Assembly (NCBI GenBank): GCA_964019425.1
Contig: OZ025787.1
Coordinates: 1,054,001 to 1,118,000 of the forward strand
Source: Flectonema sp. DT1601
Taxonomy: Eukaryota > Euglenozoa > Diplonemea > Diplonemida > Diplonemidae
Reading direction: 5' to 3'
Length of the DNA stretch: 64,000 nucleotides
Positions within the stretch are counted from its first letter, which is position 1; each line of letters starts with the position of its first letter. Below, piece after piece: positions 42,876 to 54,600 of this stretch. The notes below the pieces were generated by a model. It was not told where the DNA came from. It worked only from the letters and a program-made list of their open reading frames with translations, and did no database searches. The translations under genes were made by a program, and so were the position numbers.

Positions 42876-45201
42876 CTAAGTTACAATATTCTCAAGAGAG
42901 GTTGGGTCCAAGTCTCGGATAGCTTCGAATAAATCACGTTCACCACCTTGTCTGTTGGCAAGTCTGTCAAGTTCTGATTTCGTCGCAGACAAGTCTTCAT
43001 CAGTAATCTGATACCGAACAACAGCAGCATCCCATGATTCTTTAGAAGAGTAACTTGTTAGAGCTAATTGAGAAAGAAATGAAATGTTTGTAATAAAAAG
43101 AGTATGAGCTGTCGAAGAGTTCGGATCAAGTGGTGCTATCAAATCGATCCAAAAGTTGTAATCAAACACAACCTCAAGAACTGATCGTATTAATGATCCA
43201 ACTAAGTTATCAACTACTTCAGTCTCTGACATCACATGCATTGCTTCATATCTGATTGAAGCAGCTCTTAGAACTAATGTCTTACTGGCAGTTAGAATTA
43301 GACATCCTCCCATTCGTTCATTTATTTCTGACACTTCCTCTTGCAGTCCAACACTTAGTTTTTGTACTTCCATCTTCGTCCATTCTCCCACAACTAAATT
43401 AACAAATCTTGACTGTTTAAACTTATCACGTAAATGATCTAAAGTTGTTATGTGTTCCTTGTTGAATATTCTTCGTAGTGACTGTTGATATGTTGTTTTG
43501 TATATTATGATTAAAAGTTTGTGTTAAGAAAGTAATCAAATACATACCTGTGATACTCTCGGAAGTAACAGCGATGCTATAAAGTTCATATCAGATAAAA
43601 AGAATAATGTTTGCTGATCAGTAAAATCTTTTGATATTTCAGTCTTGGTTAGTTCGAAGCTTTTGTCAACGTATTCTTTAAGAATGTCGTGTAGAGATGT
43701 GTCAGTTGCTTCTTCCAATCCACCCCATGGCTTATCACCATCGAGCGATACCAATTTGACTGATTGCACAATTGAACTTACCTTAGTAAGTAATTCATAA
43801 GTACCATCAGCTATCACCAGGTACAATCTCTCACTTCTTGATGCTCTCGTCCAAAGCGGCGGTGCATGAATCTCTTCTGCCGTATCTCTTTGAGGGACTC
43901 TAAAAGCTTTATCAGCGTCAGCCAGATACTCACCCATATCAGTTTTGATACCAGTTATTTCTTTCTCAAACGCTTGTAAAGCCTCTTCTTTTAAGATACT
44001 ATGAATGTGATCAAGCATGTCAATTCCTAAAGATTCCAAGTGATCTCTGCAAGCCTGTTGTTTGTTATTATTATTATTTTTTTATATTTTTAGTGATAAA
44101 TCAAAAAATAATTAATAAAACATCATAATCACACAAACCTTAAATACTTCAGTAAAAGACTGAAATATATCTGAGAAAGCATCAACACTCATTAACTGGG
44201 ATATAATTAAAGACAGGAAATCATCGATCTGTCGAGAAATCCATCGCACAGCCGATGATTTTAGATGATTCGGTGGAAGTTTAAAATCATTTTCAGCCAT
44301 TTGAACATACTCAACATACGTGGCAGCCAGACCTGAAAAGATAGCAGAGGATGAGTCTCTCGCGTAGTTTACTACGTCGCCCAGGAATCGAACTCGACAT
44401 ACTTCAGAGCGAACCCACCGACTTCGATGTGCAAAAAAGTGATTAATTGCAATGTCTTCTCTGTCTAACTTAATTAGAATTTTTAATAAGGATCGAGTGG
44501 TTCCTGTGTTTGTTTGATTTGGTTCGTTATTCTTCAAGACAAGGTTTACGAATGTTTGTAAATAATAATATCACACCTGGTGTGGTTCTCAACGTTTCAA
44601 GTATCTGTTCAACGATCGATTTTTCGATGCTCCATAACTCGCGCTCAGGAACTGCTCCGATTTCTCTGTTTGAAAGTATTATGGAAACAGCTTTTTCAAA
44701 GTCTGATTCGAACATTGCTAACTCTACGGCATCGCGAAGGTCGTCTACTTGTTGTTTGTCGTTTGAGGTTTCTGGTTTTTGTTTTGTTATTATATTTTTG
44801 TTTATTATTGGAAACTAAAACAAAAACAAAAAGACAGTCAAACCTTCAAAGGCTAAGTCATGTTCATCAGCTAGCAGGTGATTATTGTTTTCCAAGTCAC
44901 ACAGATCAAGATCAGCAACCTGTTGAATTGTTGTTCTGAGAGAGATGACTCCTTCTTTAACTTTTAGAAGAGATTGCGCTCCGACATCTAACTTGGTAGC
45001 GTATTCGATGAATTTCGGATATTTTCTTTGTGTTAATTCACCAACTCTGTCTTTAACATATTTACCATAAGTTGATAGCACTTCTAAACAAGCATCACTG
45101 TCAGAGTTATTCTGTTCTAGTAACTCGTGAACTCTTTCTTGAAGATCAAAGTTGCCCTCATACTTCTTAACCACCGACTGAGGTACCGTTTGCGTGTACA
45201 T
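42876..45201 (-). CDS. EXO84: Exocyst complex subunit, Exo84-like
   Basis: Five exons fit with consistent phases: 45201-44844, 44771-44577, 44503-44139, 44054-43548 and 43481-42876, giving about 676 residues. The N-terminal helical region (FDLQERVHELLEQ ... YPKFIEYATKLDVGAQSLLK) resembles the Vps51/Exo84 family. The section AVELAMFESDFEKAVSIIL, then NHFFAHRSRWVRSEVCRVRF and LGDVVNYARDSSSAIFSGL, matches the Exo84 C-terminal CATCHR region, where a xxFLxxRSxFLxxxxRxLxFxGD pattern is typical. Exo84 is part of the octameric exocyst that tethers secretory vesicles at the plasma membrane. No PH domain is evident between the two regions, unlike animal EXOC8. Another CATCHR subunit such as Cog1 or Vps51 is the main alternative. 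ATG 45201 follows a TTTTTATCAACAG acceptor by 14 nt. Confidence 0.72.
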
Positions 45202-46173
45202 CTTCTTGTCTTGTACTGTTGATAAAAATATTAATTCAGTTATAATTAAATAGAAGATGAAATAAGTGAATCATATGTTTATTGTGTTACTGGAGAAGAA
45301 ATTAAAAAAAAACATGATTTTTTTTTTTTTTTTTTTTTTTTTCTCGTTTCTTATAATTCATTTTTTAACTAAAAAGAAATAAAATGCGACACTGTTAACT
45401 TTATATTACACTATTAGGTAAAATAATTGTAATAACGTGTTAGCTGCCCGAGGCAGGTTAGAAAACACTAACAAAGTGGGACGGGACCTCCTACCGAAAA
45501 AAAAAAAAAAAAAAATTAATAAAAAATAAAGAAAAGAAAAATACCGTTCAGTTCGATTCCGAGAACCTGGGAATCAACTTATTTAATTTCCTCGATAAAA
45601 AGATACAATCGATTTTATTAATTATTAATGACGAGTGAAAGTACGTCATGCTATTTCTATGCAGAAAAGGTGTTTTGAAGTCAGTTTTAGACAGTCAAAA
45701 TGAAACAATAACGTCATCCGTGTGTGACTGGAAACAGGAGGAGCAGGAGAAAGGAAAAAGAAAACAGTTTCCCTTTAACACCAGGCTATCCGCTGTGGGA
45801 TCTGCTACAGGAAAACGGTGACAATAGCCACAAAAGGTTTTTTTTCTTTTTTTTTTTTTTTTTCATTTTGTTTCTGTCAAAAAATAACACTTTTTTCGCA
45901 TCTACGCCGCAGCGATTGCTTTTGGACAAGGTAAGGGAAGCAGCTCGCTGGGATTTAATTTCTATTTTTTTTTCTTGTTGGTCTCTTTTTTTTTTTTTTT
46001 TTTTTTCAAGTTTCTGTTCATGGGGATGGAGGATTGTTTGGTTATCAACTCTAAGAATAGGTAAATTGAACAGACATGAAGATCGTAGTTTACCCACAGG
46101 TTCCCTCTGTAGGGAAGAAATCTGTGAAAAACAAAAATAAAAACAGCAGAAAAATAAAATAAAGAGAACATAA
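45202..46173. other. Spacer downstream of Rpt5 with homopolymers
   Basis: The 972-nt spacer holds T25 at 45318-45342, A19 at 45497-45515, a T-rich block near 45839-45864 and T21 at 45986-46006. Frames here are homopolymer artefacts. I see no RNA gene. Confidence 0.55.
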
Positions 46174-47820
46174 CTACGCGTAGTAGTCCAGGTCATGTTT
46201 CTTACGAGATTGAACCTGTTTTTTTTTTTTTTTTTAGAGTTTTGCTATGAGTAGTTTTACCTTTACTGTATTTTACAGTGTAACAGAAGAATAATTCTCG
46301 TGAGGAAGAAAATAAAAACTCGGTAGATCCGCAAACCGAAAAGGAGAAATTACACAAACCTGATTGATTCCCTCCATGAAGTCTTCGTGTCCAAGTTGAG
46401 TAGCATCTCGTCTGTTTTTTTTTCAATTAAATACATGAAGCAAAGAATAAAAAGATACCCCCCTAACTCTAACAATGACACACCTCATGCCGAGCATACC
46501 GGCTTCAACACACACAGCCTTCAGTTGGGCACCATTCATGTCGTCTGTGCATCTGGAGAGCTCCTCAAAGTTAACTATTTTTGTGTTGTGTCTGGTGTTA
46601 CAATCTCAATCAACGAGTTGGTTAATTTACAGCTGCTGTTAGTCAGTAAAAAATAAATTTTTAAAAAAATACTTACCTTCGTCACAAACATTCATTTTTC
46701 TTGAATGAATTCTCATGATACGTGCTCGGGATTCTTCGTCCGGCATTGGGAATTCAACTTTTCTGTCGAGACGACCAGAACGGAGAAGAGCAGGGTCAAG
46801 TACATCGATTCTGTTTGTAGCAGCGATGACCTTAATGTCATCACCTGTATCAAAACCATCAAGTTGATTAAGTAACTCAAGCATAGTACGTTGAACTTCA
46901 CGGTCACCTGATTTCTCACCTCCTCTGCGAGTTCCAATTGCGTCGATCTCGTCGATAAAAATAATAGTCGGCGCCTTTTCCTTTGCGAGTGCGAATGCAT
47001 CTCTTACAATTTTAGCACCGTCTCCAATAAACATTTGAACCAACTGAGGACCTGCTAACTTCAAAAATGTCGATCCACACTGAGCAGCACATGCTCTAGC
47101 CAGAAGGGTTTTTCCAGTTCCAGGTGGACCGTATAAAATAACTCCCTTAGGTGGTTGGATACCGATGTTTTTAAAACGATCTTTGTGAGTGAATGGAAGA
47201 ACACAAGCCTCAACCATTTCTTTAATTTGTTTGTCAAGACCTCCAACGTCTGAGTAATTTTCTTTTGGTTTGTCATCAACTTCCATAGTCTTTACACGAG
47301 CATCGTACTCTGCAGGAAGAGTATCGAGAATAAGGTACGAGTCTTTGTTTACACCAACAAGATCATTTGGTTTTAACTTTGCTGGATCAACAAGTCCAAT
47401 AACAGGAAGGTACATCGTCTGTCTCATTGAAGTTTTGATTACTGCGGCTTTACCAGATCTGTGATTGTCCATATCCATGTTTTCACCTTCCTCATCTTCT
47501 TCATCTTCATCGTCTTCCTCATCTGAAAGAATTTCAACGAGGGTTGATACAAGGTATGGAAGTACGGAGTTTAGTTTGATTCTCTCTTGGTTTTCTTTAA
47601 TCTTGTCTTGCATTTTCTTTACGTCATTCGATAATTTAGTTCTTTCACTAATTAATACTCTCGATTCGTTATCTAACATTCTAGTTCTAAGCTGAATATC
47701 GTCAACACTCATAGTTCCTAGCTCTGCTTGAATCGCCGCATCCTCTTCTTCATTTTCATTTTTATCTTCTTCTTCCTTATTAATGTTTGTCACCTTTTGG
47801 GTTTCACCGGATTTATCCAT
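46174..47820 (-). CDS. RPT5: 26S proteasome regulatory AAA ATPase Rpt5 (PSMC3)
   Basis: Four exons, 47820-46677, 46574-46484, 46411-46360 and 46215-46174, give 442 residues, close to the human 439. Rpt5 is one of six ATPases of the 19S base that unfold substrates into the 20S core. The features in order are an acidic N-terminal region, a coiled coil ([15 protein letters not shown]), an OB domain, Walker A GPPGTGKT, Walker [12 protein letters not shown], sensor AATNR and arginine-finger region RSGRLDRK. The tiny last exon (13 codons) ends in YYA, the HbYX motif that docks into the 20S alpha ring, which confirms the splice model. The frame is open upstream of 47820, but MDKSGE fits the family; an acceptor (CTTCACAG, ending 47836) lies 15 nt before. 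Donors are GTAAGTA, GTGTGTC and GTTTGTG. Confidence 0.95.
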
Positions 47821-47860
47821 TTGCTTGTGTGTCCCAGCTGTGAAGGGGTGAAAAAATAGT

Positions 47861-47890
47861 TCCAACTTTAGGGATTAAAACAAAACTAAT
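47861..47890 (-). promoter_or_regulatory. Upstream box shared with the gene at 2049-2858 (copy 2)
   Basis: This 30-nt stretch, 41 nt before the Rpt5 ATG, is nearly identical to 2910-2940. An AAGGGGTGAAA patch between box and ATG is also shared. Just upstream lies CCCCTTAACAG followed by GTAAGAAAG, which could be a donor of a 5'UTR intron. Confidence 0.45.
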
Positions 47891-48065
47891 ATGAAGACGC
47901 GACTTTCTTACAGCTGTTAAGGGGAAATGAAATAAACTTACATTGCAGTCCGCAAAAAAGAAATATAAGAAATAAAGTGTCTAACGTCAGAACTGTAAAG
48001 TTCAGTAATTAAAGGGTAGCCTTTGTAAGGATACATAGAATAATAAATTGTTAAGTAAAAGTAGA

Positions 48066-50963
48066 TCACATGGAGTTTGCAGTTCGTTGTCGTAATATTT
48101 GATTAGTTGTTTGCAGTAGTCTCGCAGCCGTCTGCTTCGACTGTTCAAACTTCTTTCGGTGTCGAGACATCCATTTCAGGCGGCTGATTTCATCATTTCG
48201 ACGAGTGTTTTCCAACTTCTTAATCAGAGACCTTTCTCGCTCATGTTGTAGTTCTCTCTGCTGGGCGAGTTGCTCGTCTTCTTTAATAATTGAGAGGATA
48301 ATTTCAAAGTCATTTTCAATCGAACAAAAGAACGATTTCTGTTGTTCGGCAACGACCGACCTCGCTGGCGACTCCGACAGAAGAAATGTCAACTCTTTGT
48401 AAGCTAGTGCGAGTTGGTACCTCCATTCAAGGACGATCTTCCGACGAGTACTTTCACACATTGAAACTGTGAAGAGTTCTAAGTCCTGAAAATATATTTC
48501 GAATAGTAATGATCTTTGATATGTTTCTGAGGATTTAATGCAAAGTTTTTTAACAAAAGCATCGCTTTCACCGCAAAGCTGAGCTGACAGTTCTGTAAAG
48601 CAATCTATAAAGAGATCACCTGCACCAACAACATTATCAACTTGTCCTTTATTAGTAATCAAATCTCTCTCAATACATTCATCATTACTCAGGTCTACAA
48701 CATCACAAAGAAGGTTAATCATTGAAGTGTTTATTGTCAATAGTTGATTTTGGAATTGTGTACATATTTGGAGTGATTCCTCGCTAAATGTGATTTCTGT
48801 TTCAGATGAGATTTCAGTTTTTAATTTTATTCTTGCACGAGTTTCCCTGACGGAGACATTCTCAGTCACTCTCCCGATGTTATAAAAAGTCCAATATCGA
48901 ACCCAACAGCTACTCTGTAAAAGATCTGCCAACTGATCAAGATTTGTACAACAAGTGTGTTCACGTAACTTCCAATAAGTTAACTCAAAGTCTGCACGTT
49001 CTTTATACTCCGACAGAATGATATTACAAAGAGCGTGCTCTAAGGTAAGTTTATAGTCACAACCATTGATGTCAACTAAACACATTACTCTCATTTCATT
49101 ACAGAAGTACTCAGACGATATTAATATTTGAGTGTTAAGCTGTTCGTGAAGGATGGCCCTTCGCAGTTCAGACTCGTTCTCAAATAATATTTTGCTGCTA
49201 AAGGAAAACACATCGACTGTGTCTTCCACATCCAGTAGATACCCAGAAGATAAACAATTATGTTGTGATAGCAGTTGTTGAACAACAGTGGCTCCAAAAT
49301 TAATAAAGTGCTCTTCTTTGATGTTATTACGAAATACCTCCTCAACATCAAAGAACCAACGGGTGTGTAGGTCGGTTGCTTTCAGTTTGCAGGCAGCCAG
49401 AGTCTGTTGCGCGCAGATGGCCACCAGTTCGTTTTCAAACTCCGTGAAAAAAAGTTGACGGGCACGCCACTCATTTTTTTCAATCAAAAAACAAGCCACA
49501 GAGTCATCATGAAATAGTAATTCTTGTAACCTACCCAATCCTGTCAACGTGTCTCGTTCTTCAACAATCACATCAACTATTAAACAACAAGTTGTCGGGA
49601 CAACCTTTTCAACGATGATTATCGATTCTGGTTTTGGTGGATCAGGCTTTTCTTCGAATCGAGAAATCAGAGCGGATACCTTTCTTGGTTTTGAAGGTTC
49701 ATTAATAACAAGACTGCTATTTGATTGAGTTCGGCATTCCTTCGGGATGCTAATTTCTTGCAGAAGTTGACTGTCATTGTCAGGTAGTCCATCCCCACAC
49801 GGAGCGGGACTCTCTTCGCTCATTAGCTGAAGACCTTCAGATTCACGTGACGCTTCCATTGGGATCATCTGATTTTTAATAAGAGAGACTTCCTTTACTT
49901 CTTCAACACTCATCTCTTTATTCATTTTAGGATAAGTTTCTATTTGATGTGAAGTATCCTGTTTTTCTGTAATCTCTTCTAGAGGAGTTGGAGGGTCTGA
50001 TGCTGGAGTACTAGATTTCATCTGCTCTTTCACATGCGTCATGTTATTACTTTGTGAAGTATTTGATGAAGAGTTTGATTTTATTAATTGATTATTCTCA
50101 TTTTCTGGTTGGCAGTTGTCGATGTGAATTATGTCGTCGCATTGATTGGAACTGTCACCACCTGCTGTGATACTTTTAGCAGTCTTAATGCGTCTTCGGT
50201 ATCTCTTCCAACAAAGCTGAATTTGAATAACTGATGAAGAGGCTACCTGACTACGATGACGACGTTCACAGGTACCAATACATCGTAGAATACGAGAACG
50301 ATGAAAGGTTCCCTCGTTACCTTCGTCAAAAAGAGAGAGAGCTGATCGTAGAACTTCTTCAGATTCTGAAAACCTCTTCAAACTTATCAGAAGAACTCCC
50401 TTATTCACAAGTACATTAGTTCTCGAAGCTGAGCTCAATGCTAACAACTTGTTGAAGTAGTCGAGGCTTTTTGTCAAATGCAAGTTTCGATCAACGTTGT
50501 GCTTAAATAATGACATAGCATAGGCATGATGACAACACGCCAAATTGTTTAAAATTTCGTGTTTTTCGTCAGGTTTGACGCCGTCCACGTTTTTTTGTAA
50601 ATCACAAATCGACTGAACTTTTTGGTATTGGTCAAGAGCATTTAGAAAGTCTTTTTTCATGAAATAAGAATCACCAATCCCTGCTATTGTCCTAGCAATG
50701 TCGGGGTTTTCTGTATCTTCATATGCAATAATTTGAATTTCATGAGCATCCTTGTAACACTGCATTGCATCATCTGGTAGACGTGCTTTCAAACGAGCTT
50801 CCGCCTTAGCGTAGAGTACTTTAATTTTATCATATTCATTCAAAGAAGGAGAAGATAAACTTTGTCTGGGACTGATACTCGGTCTTGGGCTTAACCCAGC
50901 GGCGGAAAGTCGTGAAGCACTACTCGGTCTCGACTCTTCTAATGCAATTTGCTTGTTACCCAT
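48066..50963 (-). CDS. TPR and IQ-motif protein, unknown
   Basis: This single-exon protein has 965 residues, starting MGNKQIALEES at ATG 50963, 22 nt after a CACCATCCAG acceptor. Residues about 45-235 form TPR-like helical repeats (YAKAEARLKARLPDDAMQCY, IAGIGDSYFMKKDFLNALDQ, LNNLACCHHAYAMSLF). An IQ-type calmodulin-binding motif follows near 250 (VIQIQLCWKRYRRRIKTAK). A disordered Ser/Glu/Asn-rich section (about 270-440) leads into a long helical C-terminal half of unknown fold, ending in a charged coiled coil (EQLAQQRELQHERERSLIKK). TPR plus IQ and the Met-Gly N-terminus suggest a calcium-responsive scaffold, perhaps flagellar or membrane-attached; this is inference. Confidence 0.82.
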   Translation of the reverse strand: MGNKQIALEESRPSSASRLSAAGLSPRPSISPRQSLSSPSLNEYDKIKVLYAKAEARLKARLPDDAMQCYKDAHEIQIIAYEDTENPDIARTIAGIGDSYFMKKDFLNALDQYQKVQSICDLQKNVDGVKPDEKHEILNNLACCHHAYAMSLFKHNVDRNLHLTKSLDYFNKLLALSSASRTNVLVNKGVLLISLKRFSESEEVLRSALSLFDEGNEGTFHRSRILRCIGTCERRHRSQVASSSVIQIQLCWKRYRRRIKTAKSITAGGDSSNQCDDIIHIDNCQPENENNQLIKSNSSSNTSQSNNMTHVKEQMKSSTPASDPPTPLEEITEKQDTSHQIETYPKMNKEMSVEEVKEVSLIKNQMIPMEASRESEGLQLMSEESPAPCGDGLPDNDSQLLQEISIPKECRTQSNSSLVINEPSKPRKVSALISRFEEKPDPPKPESIIIVEKVVPTTCCLIVDVIVEERDTLTGLGRLQELLFHDDSVACFLIEKNEWRARQLFFTEFENELVAICAQQTLAACKLKATDLHTRWFFDVEEVFRNNIKEEHFINFGATVVQQLLSQHNCLSSGYLLDVEDTVDVFSFSSKILFENESELRRAILHEQLNTQILISSEYFCNEMRVMCLVDINGCDYKLTLEHALCNIILSEYKERADFELTYWKLREHTCCTNLDQLADLLQSSCWVRYWTFYNIGRVTENVSVRETRARIKLKTEISSETEITFSEESLQICTQFQNQLLTINTSMINLLCDVVDLSNDECIERDLITNKGQVDNVVGAGDLFIDCFTELSAQLCGESDAFVKKLCIKSSETYQRSLLFEIYFQDLELFTVSMCESTRRKIVLEWRYQLALAYKELTFLLSESPARSVVAEQQKSFFCSIENDFEIILSIIKEDEQLAQQRELQHERERSLIKKLENTRRNDEISRLKWMSRHRKKFEQSKQTAARLLQTTNQILRQRTANSM

Positions 50964-51602
50964 CGTTAGTACCCTCCCCCATACTCTGGATGGTGAGTGA
51001 GTATTAAGTTGAAAGCCAAAGGGGAAAAAGGGTGTTGCTCATAGCGGTACCATTTTTGGTTCAATACCAACTTTGTGAATAAAAATATAAATAAATAACA
51101 GTATCCGTTGCGTAAATATGAGTGAGCACAAGTTGTGATCGCTACAAAGTTATGTGCAAACACCTTGTTCAGACTCATAACTTTCAGATAGTAAAATAGA
51201 TTAATATTAGAGAGGGAAGTTAACGAAAGCGGAACACAAATACGGTTCCCCCTTTCCTTTTTTTTTACTCGCCAAAGATCTTGATGTGAAGTGTAATTGA
51301 AGATAATCCTCGACAGTTGAAAACAAAGGAGCGAGACCGATGACTACTAAACAAAACAAAAGACAGAAAAAATAAACAAAAATCCACCCTCAACCACCAC
51401 CTGAAATACTTCCACATCACAAGAGTATTAGCAACAGCGCATCAGTGGTTGCATTGCTTCGGTTTGATAAAAGCCACCAAGTAAAGATCTTCTGAACCCT
51501 TTCTCGGAGGTCTTTAATTCCCATTCTCCTCATTAGAGAGGAGGATAATTAAAAGAGATTGGTAAATATAGTTCACAAGAATTAGTTTTTAGTTCTAAAA
51601 AC
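50964..51602. other. Spacer upstream of the TPR/IQ gene
   Basis: The 639-nt spacer contains an AAGGGGAAAAAGGG patch near 51019 and the TPR gene's acceptor at 50986. There is no coding frame beyond short shadows and no RNA gene seen. Confidence 0.55.
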
Positions 51603-54600
51603 TTAAAGAAAGAATGCCTCGCATCTGATGGTTATGCGATTCCTAGTCCCACCATAACAAACTGGTGCAGGAGTTGTAACCTCACCCTCAGAAGACTCAA
51701 GGCTCTCATGAGATGCTGGTGAATCATTTGCGAGAAGAGGACACATAGTATCTCCGCTAAGGATACTGGTACTTCGAAGAGTAGGGCTAACTGGGAATAA
51801 CTCAGTCACAACGCCATCTTCAACGCTTGCATTGCGATGACCCAGACGTGCCCCAGATCGACGTTTAATCTTCATATCAATAACATTTGTTACAAAGTCC
51901 CAAATCATTTTCAGAGCAACAATAACAGCGGATACCAGCAGCAACCAAGTCGCGAACGTGTACATTATTCCATCAGTTGTTTTGTTAGCCCAAAGAGCGA
52001 CGGTCATCAGAAGCACAGCACTGAACATTATAACAGCCAGCAGTGCAGCTAACAGATTATCAAAGACTGCTGTAAATGGTCTTAAGATAATGATACTCAA
52101 GGCAAATGATCCAAAAAGAAGACAAATAAATACGTTTCGTGTATTGCAAAGAACTTCATTAGAACCCGGCTGCCATGCAGAGAAGAAACTGAGACAAAGT
52201 AATACGGAAATTTCTACGACAACGAAGTAAACTCGGTCGGATTTGAATGATTCGAAGACTACACCAAACTGTTCTACGAAGTAATTGTTTGGTGTGACTG
52301 ATACCCAGATGTGTTTACCAAAAACGAAGGCATAGACTTTGGCCTTCATTCCTACGTACACTTTAAATTCCTTATTTGATTTCTCAATAAGTTGATGAAT
52401 GAGTGGATCGCCAGGATGGATTCTGGGATCAGGAATTTGAATCGCTTCTTTCGAAATTCGTCTCAGTACCTTCCTCCAAATCATAAATGGTGATACCACA
52501 CACAATACTAAAACTGTCCAACCGATGATTAGTGTTGCAGTGTTCGATTCCGAAGGTTGGAATACTACTCTGCAGGCTATCAAAGTAGTTCCTTGGAGAA
52601 GGTACAGATAGGGAAGTAATAGTAATCCAGGCATTTTAGTATCACCTTTTGACTTTTCAATATTGCCGTTGATACGATATAAAAAACAGACCACCACTAC
52701 CTGAACTATACCTAATCCAATTAGAATCACAGGATTCATAATTAAAGCAGCTGCCATATATTTCCGATGTTTTCCCGCGAAATCAAATCCGATCCTAGAG
52801 GGATGGAATTCCCAGTCTAGTTGCTCAGCTTCCGTTAAATCAACATCATCAACACGACACCCAAATGACATAGCGACATTTAGCTTCGCAACACTACCAA
52901 CTCCCCCGGGAGACATCATGACAGCTGATGCGACTCCAGCAACAGCACTTGCTATTTCAACTTTTTCCTTTTCCTTTTCGGGTAACGTACCAATAGAAGT
53001 ATCTATTTTGCTAGCTAGCGTCGGAATTAACGATGCCGGTATCGCGGAATTAGTTTCTGGGACTGTGGTTAGAGGTGCCAACGTGATGGAAGATGGAGTT
53101 GGTGAACCCACAGTCTGCGGGACTTGCGTTTGAGGAACTTGTGTCTGCGGGACTTGCGTTTGAGGAACCTGCGTTTGAGGAACCTGCGTTTGAGGAACCT
53201 GCGTTTGAGGAACTTGTGTCTGCGGGACTTGCGTTTGAGGAACCTGCGTTTGAGGAACCTGCGTTTGAGGAACCTGCGTTTGAGGAACTTGTGTCTGCGG
53301 GACTTGCGTTTGAGGAACTTGTGTCTGCGGGACTTGCGTTTGAGGAACCTGCGTTTGAGGAACTTGTGTCTGCGGGACTTGCGTTTGAGGAACCTGCGTT
53401 TGAGGAACTTGTGTCTGCGGGACTTGCGTTTGAGGAACTTGTGTCTGCGGGACTTGCGTTTGAGGAACTTGTGTCTGCGGGACTTGCGTTTGAGGAACCT
53501 GCGTTTGAGGAACCTGCGTTTGAGGAACCTGCGTTTGAGGAACTTGTGTCTGCGGGACTTGCGTTTGAGGAACTTGTGTCTGCGGGACTTGCGTTTGAGG
53601 AACCTGCGTTTGAGGAACCTGCGTTTGAGGAACTTGTGTCTGCGGGACTTGCGTTTGAGGAACTTGGGTCTGCGGGACTTGTGTTTGCAGAATCGGTATC
53701 GGCGTCTTCGGAATAGGTGTCGATGGGATCGATGTCGGCGGTACGATTGTAGGAGGTGACGTTGGCGGAATTGGCGTCGAAGGAACTGATGTCGGCAGAA
53801 CAGGAGCAGGAGTACCAAATAATCCTTGAATTGTTTTAGATGAATACCATACTGCACGGCAAGAGTACTCAGATGTACACCAAATATCATCTAAACCGCC
53901 TTCCGCTATACCTTCACATGCGTTACCTTCTTGACACTGAAGAGTACATTCAGCAGGATCTGGGGGACAGCTTGGCCCCGACATTAGATAGCAACTCTGC
54001 ACGCCGTTACATTTCAGTGAACACTTTTCGCGAACATTTCTACAACGAAATTCTGAATCAACACAACTGTTAAATCCGAGGCACGTAGTGTCACAGACAG
54101 AAGCACTACCACAATCAATATCTATTTTACTGCAAGACTCCTTGCCGTCACAATTAATGTTAACAGTTCCACCCTGAGCAGTAGTCTTTTGCCTAACTGT
54201 AAGTTCATAACAAGCTCGCGAACCTTTGCAGTCAAGATCGCACACACCTCCATTTTGTCCAGGGCAATTCAGATTACTACTTTGGCAAGAATTTGGAGAA
54301 TCACAATTTACATCACAAGTGTTGCTGTCTGGACAATTTATAGTAGTCTGAATACAGGCATTGTCTCTGGTACAAGATAATTCTAACTTACCATCAGCTC
54401 CATTTATGATTGTTTCCGAACAAGAGTCGCTAACATCACATCCTACCTGACACAATCCATCTGGGCAGTCAACTGTCATTTGACTACATCCTTTCAACTC
54501 GCAATTGAGGAAAAGATCTCCCGTCGATGGAGAGTTTCTGATGATTTTACTGTTGCTACTTTTACATGCATTAGAACCACAAGTCATTGTTAACTTACCA

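Noticed and set aside
42876-45201. Sec15 as the identity of the exocyst-like gene
   Set aside because: The RSRWVRSEVCRVRF ... LGDVVNY region fits the Exo84 pattern better; Sec15-specific features were not seen.
45724-46196. Frames of about 138 codons on both strands
   Set aside because: They run through T and A homopolymers, overlap each other and the Rpt5 3' end, and show no coding composition.
53093-53759. Long plus-strand frames through the minisatellite (Glu/Ala/Phe- and Leu/Arg-rich peptides)
   Set aside because: They are shadows of the PQTQV repeat; a 15-bp unit without stops opens several frames at once.
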